This document shows, piece after piece, positions 21,600 through 31,227 of a stretch of 64,000 bases of DNA (position 1 is the stretch's first letter; the number at the start of each line of letters is the position of its first letter). The notes under the pieces are model-generated. The model saw only the letters and a program-made list of their open reading frames with translations. It did not search any database and was not told the DNA's origin. The translations under genes and the position numbers were made by a program. Origin of the DNA: Glossina fuscipes. Lineage: Eukaryota; Arthropoda; Insecta; Diptera; Glossinidae. The stretch covers positions 407,009 through 471,008 of the forward strand of contig NW_023998414.1 in NCBI RefSeq assembly GCF_014805625.2. The letters are read 5' to 3'.

Positions 21600-22868
21600 A
21601 TGCTAACGCGTGCACAATTCAATAATTTGGACTATCGCCGTCATCAAATTGACACACTTAAAGTATTTAATGACAAGTAAGTATAAAATGTGTACAGGAA
21701 TCGTCATTATAATAAAATTATTTACAATTTTTTTTCTTCTGAAAAGTGTGGTCGAGGTTGTTGAACTGGAAGAATATTGCGTGCATTTTGAATCGGCTGC
21801 GCGTAATTTTATATTAACAGTATTATTGACAGCCAACTTTCCCAATGAACGTCCAAAGTTAATACTATCTCCAAGAGTGAGACATTGTTGGGTAAATCCT
21901 GTAACAGGAGAAGTGGAGAAAGCTCCCGGTCTGCTAAACGTAAGTAGGTACATCTAAACAGCTACGATCTATTCTTCTTAATAAGCGAAAAGTTCACCTC
22001 ATTGGTCATGAACAAGACGTCTCTGATAATAAATGGCACCTTAGCTCGCCTTACGATAAGTGGAAATAATTTTACAACATCAGTAACTATTTTTTCTTCG
22101 TAGTATTCGCCACATTCGGATTTAGGCCGTGTTGTGCAGGTTGTTATACGTGAATTCGAGCGTTTTCCGCCGTCGGTAATTAAAAACAGCAACACAGTCA
22201 GCAGTTCAAACCTTATATTGCCACTATCTATTAATATATCCCACTCGTTGGATAATATTAACACAGTAGGAGCTGCTAACAGTACAGTTTCCGCAATGCA
22301 ACAACAAAATATTAACAATTATCTTAGCCAACAAACATCACCTCATGAATCATCTTTAACTAATAGTAATCTACCAAATCTTTCTACTCTCTCGTTAGAT
22401 GAATTGAAAAAGCTAGACAATGATCCTGAGTTTTTTAATGACTTTATTCAGGAAATGTCGGTAGTGCAACAATTAAACGAAGAGCTCGATTCTATGATTA
22501 ATCAGTTGGAATATATAGCACGTGAAAATTTAAACAAAGAAGGTCACTTAGTAGAATTAAAACGTAAGCTAAGTGACGATGTTAACACTTTAAAGAATCT
22601 AGGAGAAAAGTGTGATCAATTAAATAAAAAATATTTGAAAAAATCCGATGACTACGCACCACAACATATACGCGAATTATTACAAATTGCCGTTTCTACA
22701 GCCGATACGGAGTGCGAACGGCATGTAGAACAATTCCTGAATGGCAAAATTGATGTTCAAACATTTTTGCAAAATTATACACACTCAAAAAAACTTAGCT
22801 CTGAACGCAAAGCGAAGGAGGAACGTTTGGGTCAACAATTACAAGCTTTGGAAAGAGCAGGATTTTAA
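21600..22868 (+). CDS. Vps37A: ESCRT-I subunit VPS37A
   Basis: Three exons (21600-21676, 21747-21939, 22104-22868) give 344 residues. The N-terminal 130 or so residues form a UEV-like domain: ARNFILTVLLTANFPNERPKL, then LSPRVRHCWVNPVTG, the typical Pro-containing core without a catalytic Cys. A Ser/Asn/Gln-rich linker follows. The C-terminal Mod_r/VPS37 domain begins about LSLDELKKLDNDPEFFNDFI and continues as long coiled coil through KYLKKSDDYAPQHIRELLQIA to the end (FLQNYTHSKKL). The UEV-like N-terminus sets VPS37A apart from the shorter B/C/D paralogues. VPS37 joins TSG101, VPS28 and MVB12/UBAP1 in ESCRT-I, which sorts ubiquitinated cargo at endosomes. Intron 1 is 70 nt and intron 2 is 164 nt. 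AATAAA at 22893-22898 is a plausible poly(A) signal. Confidence 0.93.
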
Positions 22869-22892
22869 GAAAATTATTTATGAAGAAGAAAA

Positions 22893-22898
22893 AATAAA
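22893..22898 (+). promoter_or_regulatory. Probable poly(A) signal of Vps37A
   Basis: AATAAA lies 25 bases after the Vps37A stop. Its position fits a short 3' UTR; there is no transcript evidence. Confidence 0.4.
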
Positions 22899-23489
22899 GC
22901 TATACATAACTCTTGCCTTTACATATATGTTTGATCCTAAATCATTTGCAAGGTATCGAAATATATAAACAAAACAATCGATGATTAGAACGCGTAAGCT
23001 AGCAAATAAGTGTTAGATTTATTTGTTTCTTCTTTTTTAATTTCTTTATTTATTATTAAGATTTTGGTATATCTTAAAAAGATTTTCTTCCAACTTTCCT
23101 CTATCTAATGTATTTAACTTAGTTAATTTAGAAAACTATAAGTGTTCCATTAATTTATGAAATTAGCAAAATAATAAACAACAGCATAAAAAAACAGATT
23201 TTTTAAAATTCATTAAATTAATATAAAGCGTTTACATTAGTGTCTCTGAACTTCGTAAATAAAGCTTGACTAAGGTAACTTACTTATTACATCACTATAT
23301 ACATATGTACATATATTTGAAAGTATTCAATTTATTTTGTAACATGTTACAATAACAATCGCTTGCATTTTCAATATTTTTCCCTCTTAATAAATATTTA
23401 CTAAAGGGGCTGACATGTATTATTTTGTAATGAAACGCAAGCAATGAAGACCGTTTATTTCAAAGCTGAAATATAATTCAGTTTATGGA

Positions 23490-23652
23490 TCAGTTAATAA
23501 ATAAATATATATTTAATCAATCTCTTTTATCACTAATCGATAAACAAGCTTGCTTCCTTTTATATTATATTACCTTCCTTATTGTTATTAGCGACAAATT
23601 TGTTGTTTATGTTTACGTTGATTTCTTTATTTCTGGTTCGAGCAGAAACATA
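23490..23652. repeat. Inverted repeat, left arm
   Basis: The reverse complement of this segment matches 24831-25021. Shared landmarks are CAATCTCTTTTATCACTAAT, CGATAAACAAGCTTG, CTTTTATATTATA and TTATGTTTACGTTGATTT. The arms differ by substitutions and by extra AT dinucleotides in the right arm. Confidence 0.75.
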
Positions 23653-24207
23653 AAAGATTTAATTAAATTCCTTGTCATATTATGGAAATCATTTGCGATC
23701 TGTCAAAAGAGGAAATCGCCAATTTTTAGTATTCAGCAGTATCATGCCAGCGAATCGAAAATAACGAAAAGAAACTACATGTTAAACTTTTAAATAATAA
23801 GTCGCATACCTCTCCTTTCAATATTTGTTTTAATCGCCCTCATCATTTGGCTCAACTTTAAATGTGGTCGCGAGCACATGCGTAATCAGTGAATGTTAGA
23901 AGAATCCTTGCCATCATTGCAGCATAAAGCTAATCCCACGTGAACCTGTGAAAGCGTAAATCTGTTGTTTTTAAAAAAAATACAATTATTCGCTTCGTGG
24001 ATTTAAAAAATGCCGTACAAATTATTTTACATTTTTTTCTAAATTAACAAATTTCTTTTTCACGCAGTTTTTGTTTCTCTTCTATATAAATTTGACCTTT
24101 TCTCCACTTAGCAAAATCGATATAAAATGTATTAGTAGTAGTAGTAAGCGTAAAGTCAATTTTATAAAGTTTATTTTTTCTTTTTTTTCAATATATACGC
24201 TATAATA

Positions 24208-24386
24208 TCCGCCTGAGTGGCCGAGTAGGCAAGAGTCTCGACTAGCAACTTAATGGTCGTGGGTTCAAATCCCAAGTGCCGCAGAGATTTTAATAAAGCC
24301 GATAGCCTTAGACGCGCTAGTCCTTTAAGACTTTTTAGTCTTAGAATTTATTCTCTGGCTAAATTTATAATAATAATGATAATATT
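24208..24386 (+). mobile_element. tRNA-derived SINE, copy 2
   Basis: This copy keeps a better tRNA head than copy 1. The A box is TGGCCGAGTAGG and the B box GGGTTCAAATCCC. The body then follows the same course (AATAAAGCCGATAGCCTTAG, hairpin AAGACTTTTTAGTCTT, GGCTAAATTTATAA) and ends in a TAA/TGA-repeat tail. A perfect 10-bp target duplication, CGCTATAATA, flanks it at 24198-24207 and 24387-24396. The intact duplication and near-intact polymerase III boxes indicate a younger insertion than copy 1. It lies in the loop of the inverted repeat. Confidence 0.88.
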
Positions 24387-24830
24387 CGCTATAATAGTTG
24401 GATTGTTTATTTATAGGAGAGGAAAGCCAGCTGTTTGTTTGACACCCACAATTGAATATAAAAAATTTGCCACTTTTTTCATTAGCAAGGAAATTAACGC
24501 GAAGGTCTTACGCGATTGGACTCAAATCGTTTATCAATTACCGGCTTAATCGCAAACGATAGTTAACTTTTAGATACGTGAGTTAGCCTCAGAAACAAAC
24601 AATTTCAAATTTTTCCTCTAAGACTTTTGCAGTTTTTTTTTGAATGAGTATATAAGCCACATCCGTTATTGGCTTAGTCGATTTAATTTCAACAAACCAA
24701 AAATACAAATTAAACTTGTGGAAGATAAATAATGTCATTTTCGTTTTCGGGTTGAAAACACTCACACAACACAACGTAACACAGCGAGCAGACGTGCTAC
24801 CGTATCATTTTACAGGAAAATATATAGAGA

Positions 24831-25021
24831 AACATATGGGTTTAGAACCAAAAATAAAAAAATCAACCTAAACATGGACAAATTTGTCGAAAACAACAAT
24901 AAGGAATTTAGTATAATATAAAAGTAAACAAGCTTGTTTATCGATTAGTGATAAAAGAGATTGATTAGATATATATAGATATATTAGATATATTTTTATT
25001 TATTAATTGACCCATGAATTT
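24831..25021. repeat. Inverted repeat, right arm
   Basis: Partner of 23490-23652 in opposite orientation. To its left, 24745-24890 also resembles 55030-55170 (CGGGTT, then GCTACCATATTGTTTTGCAGG-like and TCAACGTAAACATAAACAAC-like blocks). The arm is therefore part of the wider dispersed repeat family and not a simple palindrome. Confidence 0.7.
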
Positions 25022-25035
25022 GAAATTACCACTTA

Positions 25036-25230
25036 TCTCTATTAAACAATTTGACGAATACATTTCACCTTAAAAATAAATATTTATTGATTATTCCTCG
25101 TTATTTACAATATAACATATGCTATAAATCAAAATTCTAAATCATATAACATCACTATCGACTTTCAAATCCATTTTTCTCACATTTCAAATAAATCTCA
25201 TTTAATTAAATACATGCAATATTAACCGAT
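25036..25230 (+). repeat. Dispersed repeat family, copy 2
   Basis: Blocks CTCTATTAAACAATTTGACG and TATAAATCAAAATTCTAAATC match the copies at 9331-9622 and 55277-55548 in order and spacing. The right end is unclear. Highly diverged. Confidence 0.45.
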
Positions 25231-26979
25231 TCATTTTGTTGCCTTTTTTTTGGTGCAATCGTTCTGTTATCACTGAGTTTTATGTACTGCGTGATAATCA
25301 CAAGCCTTTTTTCGAATCAGTTGTACATTAAGGTAATACTGCAGAAGCAAAACTGCTTGTCAGACAACGTCAGGATTGGACTATATGGTAAATGCCCCAA
25401 AACTTTCTATCTAAGGTCTTTCATTTTCTGCTGAGTCATGTATATGATTTAGTACTGTATGATGGGGAGCAATGTTTGCTCTTGGTTAATTCTGTGCACT
25501 TAATACCAAATAAGCACTTTAATAGCATTCGTGTTTGACCGTATATGATCGAATGAAATGTTCGACTCGATTGAAGCAAATCACGGTAAACAATTCACTT
25601 TAAAGGTAAGCATTACCTTATAGCTATCAAGCTGGGCGGATAGGTTCATGTTTTTGTAAATGCAGTTTTGCAACTTTTTCTTTGAAGCAATAGGTGTACT
25701 CTGGCTTGTATTAAGCGCAAACCCAATATGGAGCTTCGTAGTAAATACGCTTCTCAGCTAAGTGCTGCAAACGACTTCCCATATGCGAGTATAACTGAAA
25801 TGCAAAATTTGCATTTACTCTAATTGTTACCGACAACATTTTTTGTTTATATATATTATCATATAACTTGTAATATTTTATAGAAAAATAGATATCCAAC
25901 TTGTTTTAACCCAGCCCGTCAAATTTCAAAGTATAAAAAACTTGTGCACAAGTTCCTGCACTAATTTTTGACAGCCAGAAACAAAAATTGAATTAAACCC
26001 ATGTCTATTGATTATGAACGAAGTTATAAAATTCTAATCATTCCTTTGGTAGAGGGATATATATAAACGGGCAAACTATCATGAAGCGATTCTCCTTTTC
26101 CCGCTTTTCAAAGCATATATATGTTAGTAGTTTCCAATCTTTGCAGCTGTTCACAAACTAAAAAATGTAATAAGTGCATATGTATTATTTTATCAAAAAC
26201 TATAAAATATTCACAATTTACTGAGAGCTTTTCTTGCTTAAATAGAATCTGCTTTCATATACGAAAAAGTTTGATTTAAGCTGAATAACCTCTTTCCCAC
26301 TAATACTGTCATTAAATATGTTTATAGAGTTATAAATATAGTAGTTTTTCCTTGTGATTTAATTTATGTTAAATCAACTTATCCTTTCTTTCACTCATCG
26401 AGAAATCGACGTATTTTGTTAATAAAATGGATGTACATTTTTTCCGTTAATAATTTTATAAAGGAGACTCACAACATGCATTTAGTTACCAATAATTAGA
26501 TCGCAACGAGATATGGACATATGTGATCGTAATTTGTTGTAATGCGACCTGTCTTATATTCTTAAAAATTTAATGTTTTTTGAGTAAATATTTTAATCAT
26601 TAAATAGTTTAATCTCGTGTCTCTCTAGTATATAAATATTATAAAATATAATATGGTTTCAATTTGAAAAACATAGACTTGAATATTTTCAATCTACTGC
26701 AGATTCCGCATTATTCAGCACAGAGTTGCAAAAAAACTTAACGAAAATGGCGATGAAAAAGATGGCTGATATGAAGCGGCAATTTCATACTATATTTTGT
26801 TTCTTTGCTTAACGAAAAGGGAAATTTTACATAGGCATTAGTATCACATAATTCCGCATAGTGTGTTGTATCTCTCTGACGGGAATATTGACTTATTAAC
26901 AAAGTTTGTAATAATATAGTATTTTTTATAATTTCATTTCAATTTAATTAAAAGAAATTTATTGAAAACATTCATAAAG

Positions 26980-27876
26980 ATGTCTGATGAAAAAAAGGTA
27001 AGAAAGTCTGTTGAACAATTAAGATGAAAATTTCTGCAATTATTTTTTCTTTTCCGCGGTTGGTGGCAGCATGTTTGGAAAGTGAATTCGATAAGTTAGA
27101 AAAAGAAAAAGAGTTATGAATGACGCCGACAACATGGCGCGGTCAAGAGCGACGCATTTGCGGCGTTTTTTTTATTGTGTATACGGAAACATATACCAAA
27201 GTATTTACTTGTTTTTTTGGATAAAATTTTAGATTTTATCATGTATTTTACTTGGTGAAATTGTTTCCAATGCTAACTAAAGTTAGTTTAAGATAAAGTA
27301 ATGGATGCGAGTACAACATAACCTACTTTTTTTAAGTGGTACTCTTGAATATTAGCATATACCGATCGCAAAATATGCAGTCTTTTCAAGCTCAGGGTTT
27401 TTAACTACATCGCTTCCATATAATCTTTCACTGTAATTGTTAAAGGTTTAATTCGAAACTCCGTACATCGAACTATAAGCAGATGTCTAAATAATTTTTA
27501 TGCGTTAACATATATATTTTACGAGTTTCTCTTCTGTTTTTGATTTTAGGGTAATGAAACAGAGCATATTAATTTGAAGGTTTTGGGGCAAGATAATGCT
27601 GTCGTACAATTCAAAATAAAAAAACATACACCCCTTAGAAAATTAATGAATGCTTACTGTGACAGAGCGGTAAGTTGTGAAATTATTGCAACTATCTTCC
27701 ACAAGAGTGTTTGTAATTATTTAATGTATGTATATAAGGGCTTATCAATGCAAGTGGTACGGTTTCGTTTTGACGGTCAACCTATAAACGAAAATGATAC
27801 ACCCACATCCTTGGAAATGGAAGAAGGAGATACCATCGAAGTGTACCAACAACAAACGGGCGGTTCCAACAACTAA
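26980..27876 (+). CDS. smt3: SUMO (small ubiquitin-like modifier, Smt3)
   Basis: Three exons (26980-26997, 27550-27669, 27739-27876) give 91 residues. The protein is conjugated to lysines of nuclear and other targets by the Aos1/Uba2-Ubc9 cascade. It starts [19 protein letters not shown] and continues [21 protein letters not shown], then the surface strand [20 protein letters not shown] and the ETP-like block [13 protein letters not shown]. The Gly-Gly at residues 87-88 is the mature C-terminus; the last three residues (SNN) would be removed by a Ulp/SENP protease. The length fits Drosophila Smt3 (about 90 residues). Exon 1 encodes only six residues. Intron 2 is 69 nt, a multiple of three, with no in-frame stop, so retention would insert 23 residues between Ala and Gly. 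The gene is convergent with the zinc-finger gene. Confidence 0.97.
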
Positions 27877-28349
27877 TAATTATGTTTTAATAATAATTTT
27901 TAAATAAATATCAAAAAAGAAAGATTACACTTAATAGACCTAACAGTAAAAATTCCATTATTACTCAGCCAAATGATTACTTATCCCTTACTCCGGAAGT
28001 TGCTATTTAGATTCACGGCCCAACGCTTTCGGTTTACGAGGGCTTAAGTTTAGTAATATTTTTAAACTTCAAAAATAAAAAAAAAAAAGAATTCGGTCAT
28101 TATCATATATGTGCCGAAATGATTTCCATAACTTTAACTTTTAATGGTCTTCATAATATTTTCCGTTTTGAAATAAAGCAATCCTTGTGTAACTCAAAAT
28201 ATGGAAGAATAAGGGGATCTGTAATGAAGTCCTTTATTACATTAATTTCTAAACCCTAAATAAAATCATTTAATCATAAAACTGATTAATTCTGTTTAAT
28301 TTTTAAACGGGATTTTATATACTCCTGTTCCACACTGTTAGGCGATTTA

Positions 28350-28455
28350 TTGTGGCTATAGTGTACATACACAATATAAGGTACAGTTTAAACAAAAAAT
28401 GGAAATAATTGTCGCTATAGTATACATACACAAAATAAAGTACAGTTTGATCAAA
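28350..28455. repeat. Direct repeat, 59-bp period, two units
   Basis: TTGTGGCTATAGTGTACATA at 28350 recurs as TTGTCGCTATAGTATACATA at 28409. Both continue CACAA[T/A]ATAA[G/A]GTACAGTTT and a TTTAAAC/TTGATCAAA end. Units cover 28350-28396 and 28409-28455, in the gap between smt3 and the zinc-finger gene. Confidence 0.75.
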
Positions 28456-28864
28456 CTAAATGTAGTTTTCCATTATTTGTAATAAACGTCAGACGTGTTA
28501 TGTATCGTAAATGTAGACTAATTCACAAAGTTATTAATCACTGTATTTACCTTAAATCGGCATGTGGGTCATTGGTATTACCGTATCTATTTTGCCTTTT
28601 TCTTAGGTTTTAGAAGCTAAAGACAACTTTTAAATTTCCGCTAAGGTACGCAACGGGCTTGAGATTTTTGAAAATAATTCGTTATCGTGGTACCAATGCA
28701 TGTTTTAACATTTCTTCGAATTATAAGAGTTTGTAGAGGACTAGTCAAGACATATTTTTATCTTATAAATTAGCTAAAGAAACTTCAAGTCACATAAATC
28801 AAATATTTATTTCTATTTCTTTTTTAATATACAATGTCATAAATATAATCATTCCACGCAAGAT

Positions 28865-30241
28865 TTACATTTTGTATAAGTTTACTACAGTTAAAGATGC
28901 TTTTGCTTTTTCTTCTGCCTGGGCCTTTAAATGGCGTTTGCCGGATAAATGTTGTTGCAGAGAGGGAACATTTGTCATTGTCGTGTTGCAAACTTTGCAG
29001 TAAAATTGGCCGCTCGGTGTACGATACATAGACAAATCGCTAGGATCGGTTGTGGTAGAATCTGTTTGTAATACGGTTGATAAAACATTCTCTTGTAATT
29101 GGAAACAAGTGGTTACAGGCTGATCAGTGTTGCTTTCATTAGCAACTTTGGTGCTTTCCCCACCAGTTTTCTGTAGCTTTTTCTTGTGCTTTATGCCGTT
29201 CAAGTGCATTGCCATTTGCAAAGCGGAAGTCACGCTAACACTGCACATGGAGCAAAATAGTAAGTTATCTGGCTGATTACTTGTTTCTACATTCGGTTTT
29301 ACGTCTATTGAAGAATTACTATTAGCTGATGATGAGTTGGAAATTTTAAATTGCTCCCCTATACCATAACGCCCATCATTTGGGACTTTAACACTCTGCT
29401 TGCTAGCAGTGCGCACCCATCTACCTTCCGAATCATAATATCCAGCTCCTGAAGGCTTTGCAAATTTAGAAACAACCAAACGATGCTTCTTTCCTGCATA
29501 ATGTTGATTGGCATGAGCCAAGGAGGTTAACTTAAGATCACAAGCCTCGCAATAATAGGCATCTGGCCCAGTAGTACCTTGTTTGAGAAAGCGTTTTACC
29601 GGTGGGGCTTCTAGACCTTTTTCTACATAATTCTGTAAATATTAAGGTAACTAGTAAATCCCTACGTTGATTAACGAAAGATGTACCTTTTTTAACCAGG
29701 CCGACAAGCCGCGGTCATGTATTTTTGATTCATAATGATCTTTGGCGCTTAACAATGAGTTCATTTTAACATTACACAATTCGCACGACATAGGGTGTAT
29801 CAGCTTATTTAATTCATCTGGATACGATTCATCACGTCCTTGAAACAATACCAACTTCCCATCGGCAGTGGTTTCCGAAATTTTTTCAATTGATCCAGGA
29901 CCGGCATTATATTTACGTTTTACCGGTTTGCTGTGAATTTCTGGTAAATAAGTAACTCCATGTTTACCCGCTGGTATAAACCGATTCTTATAGCACGCTT
30001 CAGCCGCATGATTCGATTGGCCAACATAGTTAATCATGGTGCTATCGTCATAATATGCATACGAACTGTGGTCGTAATCAGGTGCACCTAAAGGTAGTGG
30101 TGGTGCAGGAGGTGGCATCAAAGTTTCATAACTGTTCGCAACCTCACGTTGATCGTAGCTCCGATTCATTTGAGACGTTTGCTTATCGCCGCTATTATGC
30201 CTTAGTGGTATGCTATAGGTGCGCAAAAAGTCATAATTCAT
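28865..30241 (-). CDS. Four-finger U1/JAZ-type C2H2 zinc-finger protein (ZNF346/ZMAT-like)
   Basis: Two exons, 30241-29687 and 29632-28865, joined across a 54-nt intron give 440 residues. Four widely spaced matrin/U1-type fingers are visible: CELCNVKMNSLLSAKDHYESKIH, CEACDLKLTSLAHANQHYAGKKH, CSMCSVSVTSALQMAMHLN and CKVCNTTMTNVPSLQQHLSGKRH. They share CxxC, a 12-13 residue helix and HxxxxxH. That finger class (JAZ, ZNF346, ZNF385, ZMAT) binds double-stranded or structured RNA and appears in nuclear RNA-binding proteins. The N-terminus has a Pro-rich run (PPPAPPLPLG) and Tyr-rich stretch; between fingers 2 and 3 lies GAGYYDSEGRWVR. I do not know the fly gene name. The intron falls right after finger 1. 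Confidence 0.85.
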
Positions 30242-30611
30242 TTTTCTATTGAACGAAATGAATTTTCGAAAGAATGTGATTTCCTACACAATTTTCTTGA
30301 CACCTAAAAAAATAAAATTGTCTGATTGATTCATATAAAAATATGTTGACATGTTTAGTGACTTTTTACTAATTAGAGAATTCGATTAAAACAAGGATAT
30401 CTTAAAAGGCATCGATAACGATAACTCTGCGCATGTAAAATGACAATTAATAATTCCTGGGATTGACATAGGGATGTGTTCTCAATATATATAGTTCATA
30501 TTTTTAGAAAGTGCCAACGCTGAGGCAACGCCTGCTAAAATTCCATGACATTTCGATAATTTTTCACAGGGGTTTTAGCGCCACTACTTTCGTTATTTTT
30601 ATAATAATGGA

Positions 30612-30621
30612 NNNNNNNNNN
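30612..30621. other. Assembly gap (10 N)
   Basis: Ten Ns of placeholder length. An exon-like segment follows about 90 bases downstream, so coding sequence may be missing here. Confidence 0.95.
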
Positions 30622-30708
30622 TAAAATATAACATAAATATATGATTTTCATAATGACATTAGAATTTTTCATTTGTTTTTAACATTCTGTCTATTATTAC
30701 ACTTAGGG

Positions 30709-31227
30709 ATTGCATCTTCGATATAATTTTGTGGATACTGGTAATGCTGCAGTACGTCTAAAAAAAGGAACAAATTCACCATGCCTACAATGCCATAGTG
30801 TAAAACAATTCCTTTTTTTTTCAGTATCCCACAGTATAGAAAAAAAAGCCAAAAAAAGTAAAAGAACTAAATTTTCATTCTCTATAATATATGTGGTAAG
30901 AGCAATTTATGTGAATATCTTCCTGGATCAGATGAAGTAATGCTAGACGAAGTGGAAAAACAGAAAGAGCGGCCAAAACAAGGAAAAAAACAAAAACAGG
31001 AACAGCAAAAAACTCAAAAAGACAAGGAAAGGGGGAAAAGTCGGTGCCGTAAACATTCGAGGCCGAGGCAAATTATTAGCAATCAATGGTCCCGATTGCC
31101 ATGCTTGCTTTCTTATCTATCGACTATCGACGCAATAAGTCGCTGCGTTAACAAAAATTTGCGGCAAATATCAAGTGAGGAAAAACATTCCTACATACAT
31201 TGGGTTAGGAAAAATGGGAAAAAGTAA
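30709..31227 (+). other. Exon-like stretch of unknown identity
   Basis: TTACACTTAG just before 30709 is a good 3' splice site. The following frame reads GLHLRYNFVDTGNAAVRLKKG and contains a CLQC pair. About 120 bases later a second open stretch (LCEYLPGSDEVMLDEVEKQ) runs into a long Lys/Gln-rich region with a Cys. The composition looks more coding than the surroundings, but I recognise no family, and the upstream side is cut by the N gap. It may be part of a gene lost in the gap, or debris. Confidence 0.25.

Larger units (their letters stand above)
22869..26979. other. Repeat-rich intergenic block between Vps37A and smt3
   Basis: The block holds an inverted repeat pair (23490-23652 and 24831-25021), a SINE between the arms (24208-24386) and a dispersed-repeat copy continuing right of the second arm. 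From about 25.3 to 26.9 kb I see only AT-rich sequence with no gene. The region just before 26980 must contain the smt3 promoter and 5' UTR. Confidence 0.5.

Noticed and set aside
21962..22318. 118-codon minus-strand frame over Vps37A
   Set aside because: It overlaps intron 2 and exon 3 of Vps37A antisense and has no family character.
23485..23793. 102-codon plus-strand frame, possible membrane protein
   Set aside because: Most of it lies in the left arm of the inverted repeat; the hydrophobic look comes from T-rich repeat sequence.
24208..24290. A true tRNA-Ser or tRNA-Leu gene at the SINE head
   Set aside because: The boxes are present, but the conserved unit continues about 100 bases beyond the tRNA, has a flanking target duplication and a second copy. 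It is a SINE.
24253..24549. 98-codon plus-strand frame starting inside the SINE
   Set aside because: It begins in the SINE and continues into flanking DNA; a chance frame, although its second half (YKKFATFFISKEINAKVLRD) is mildly protein-like.
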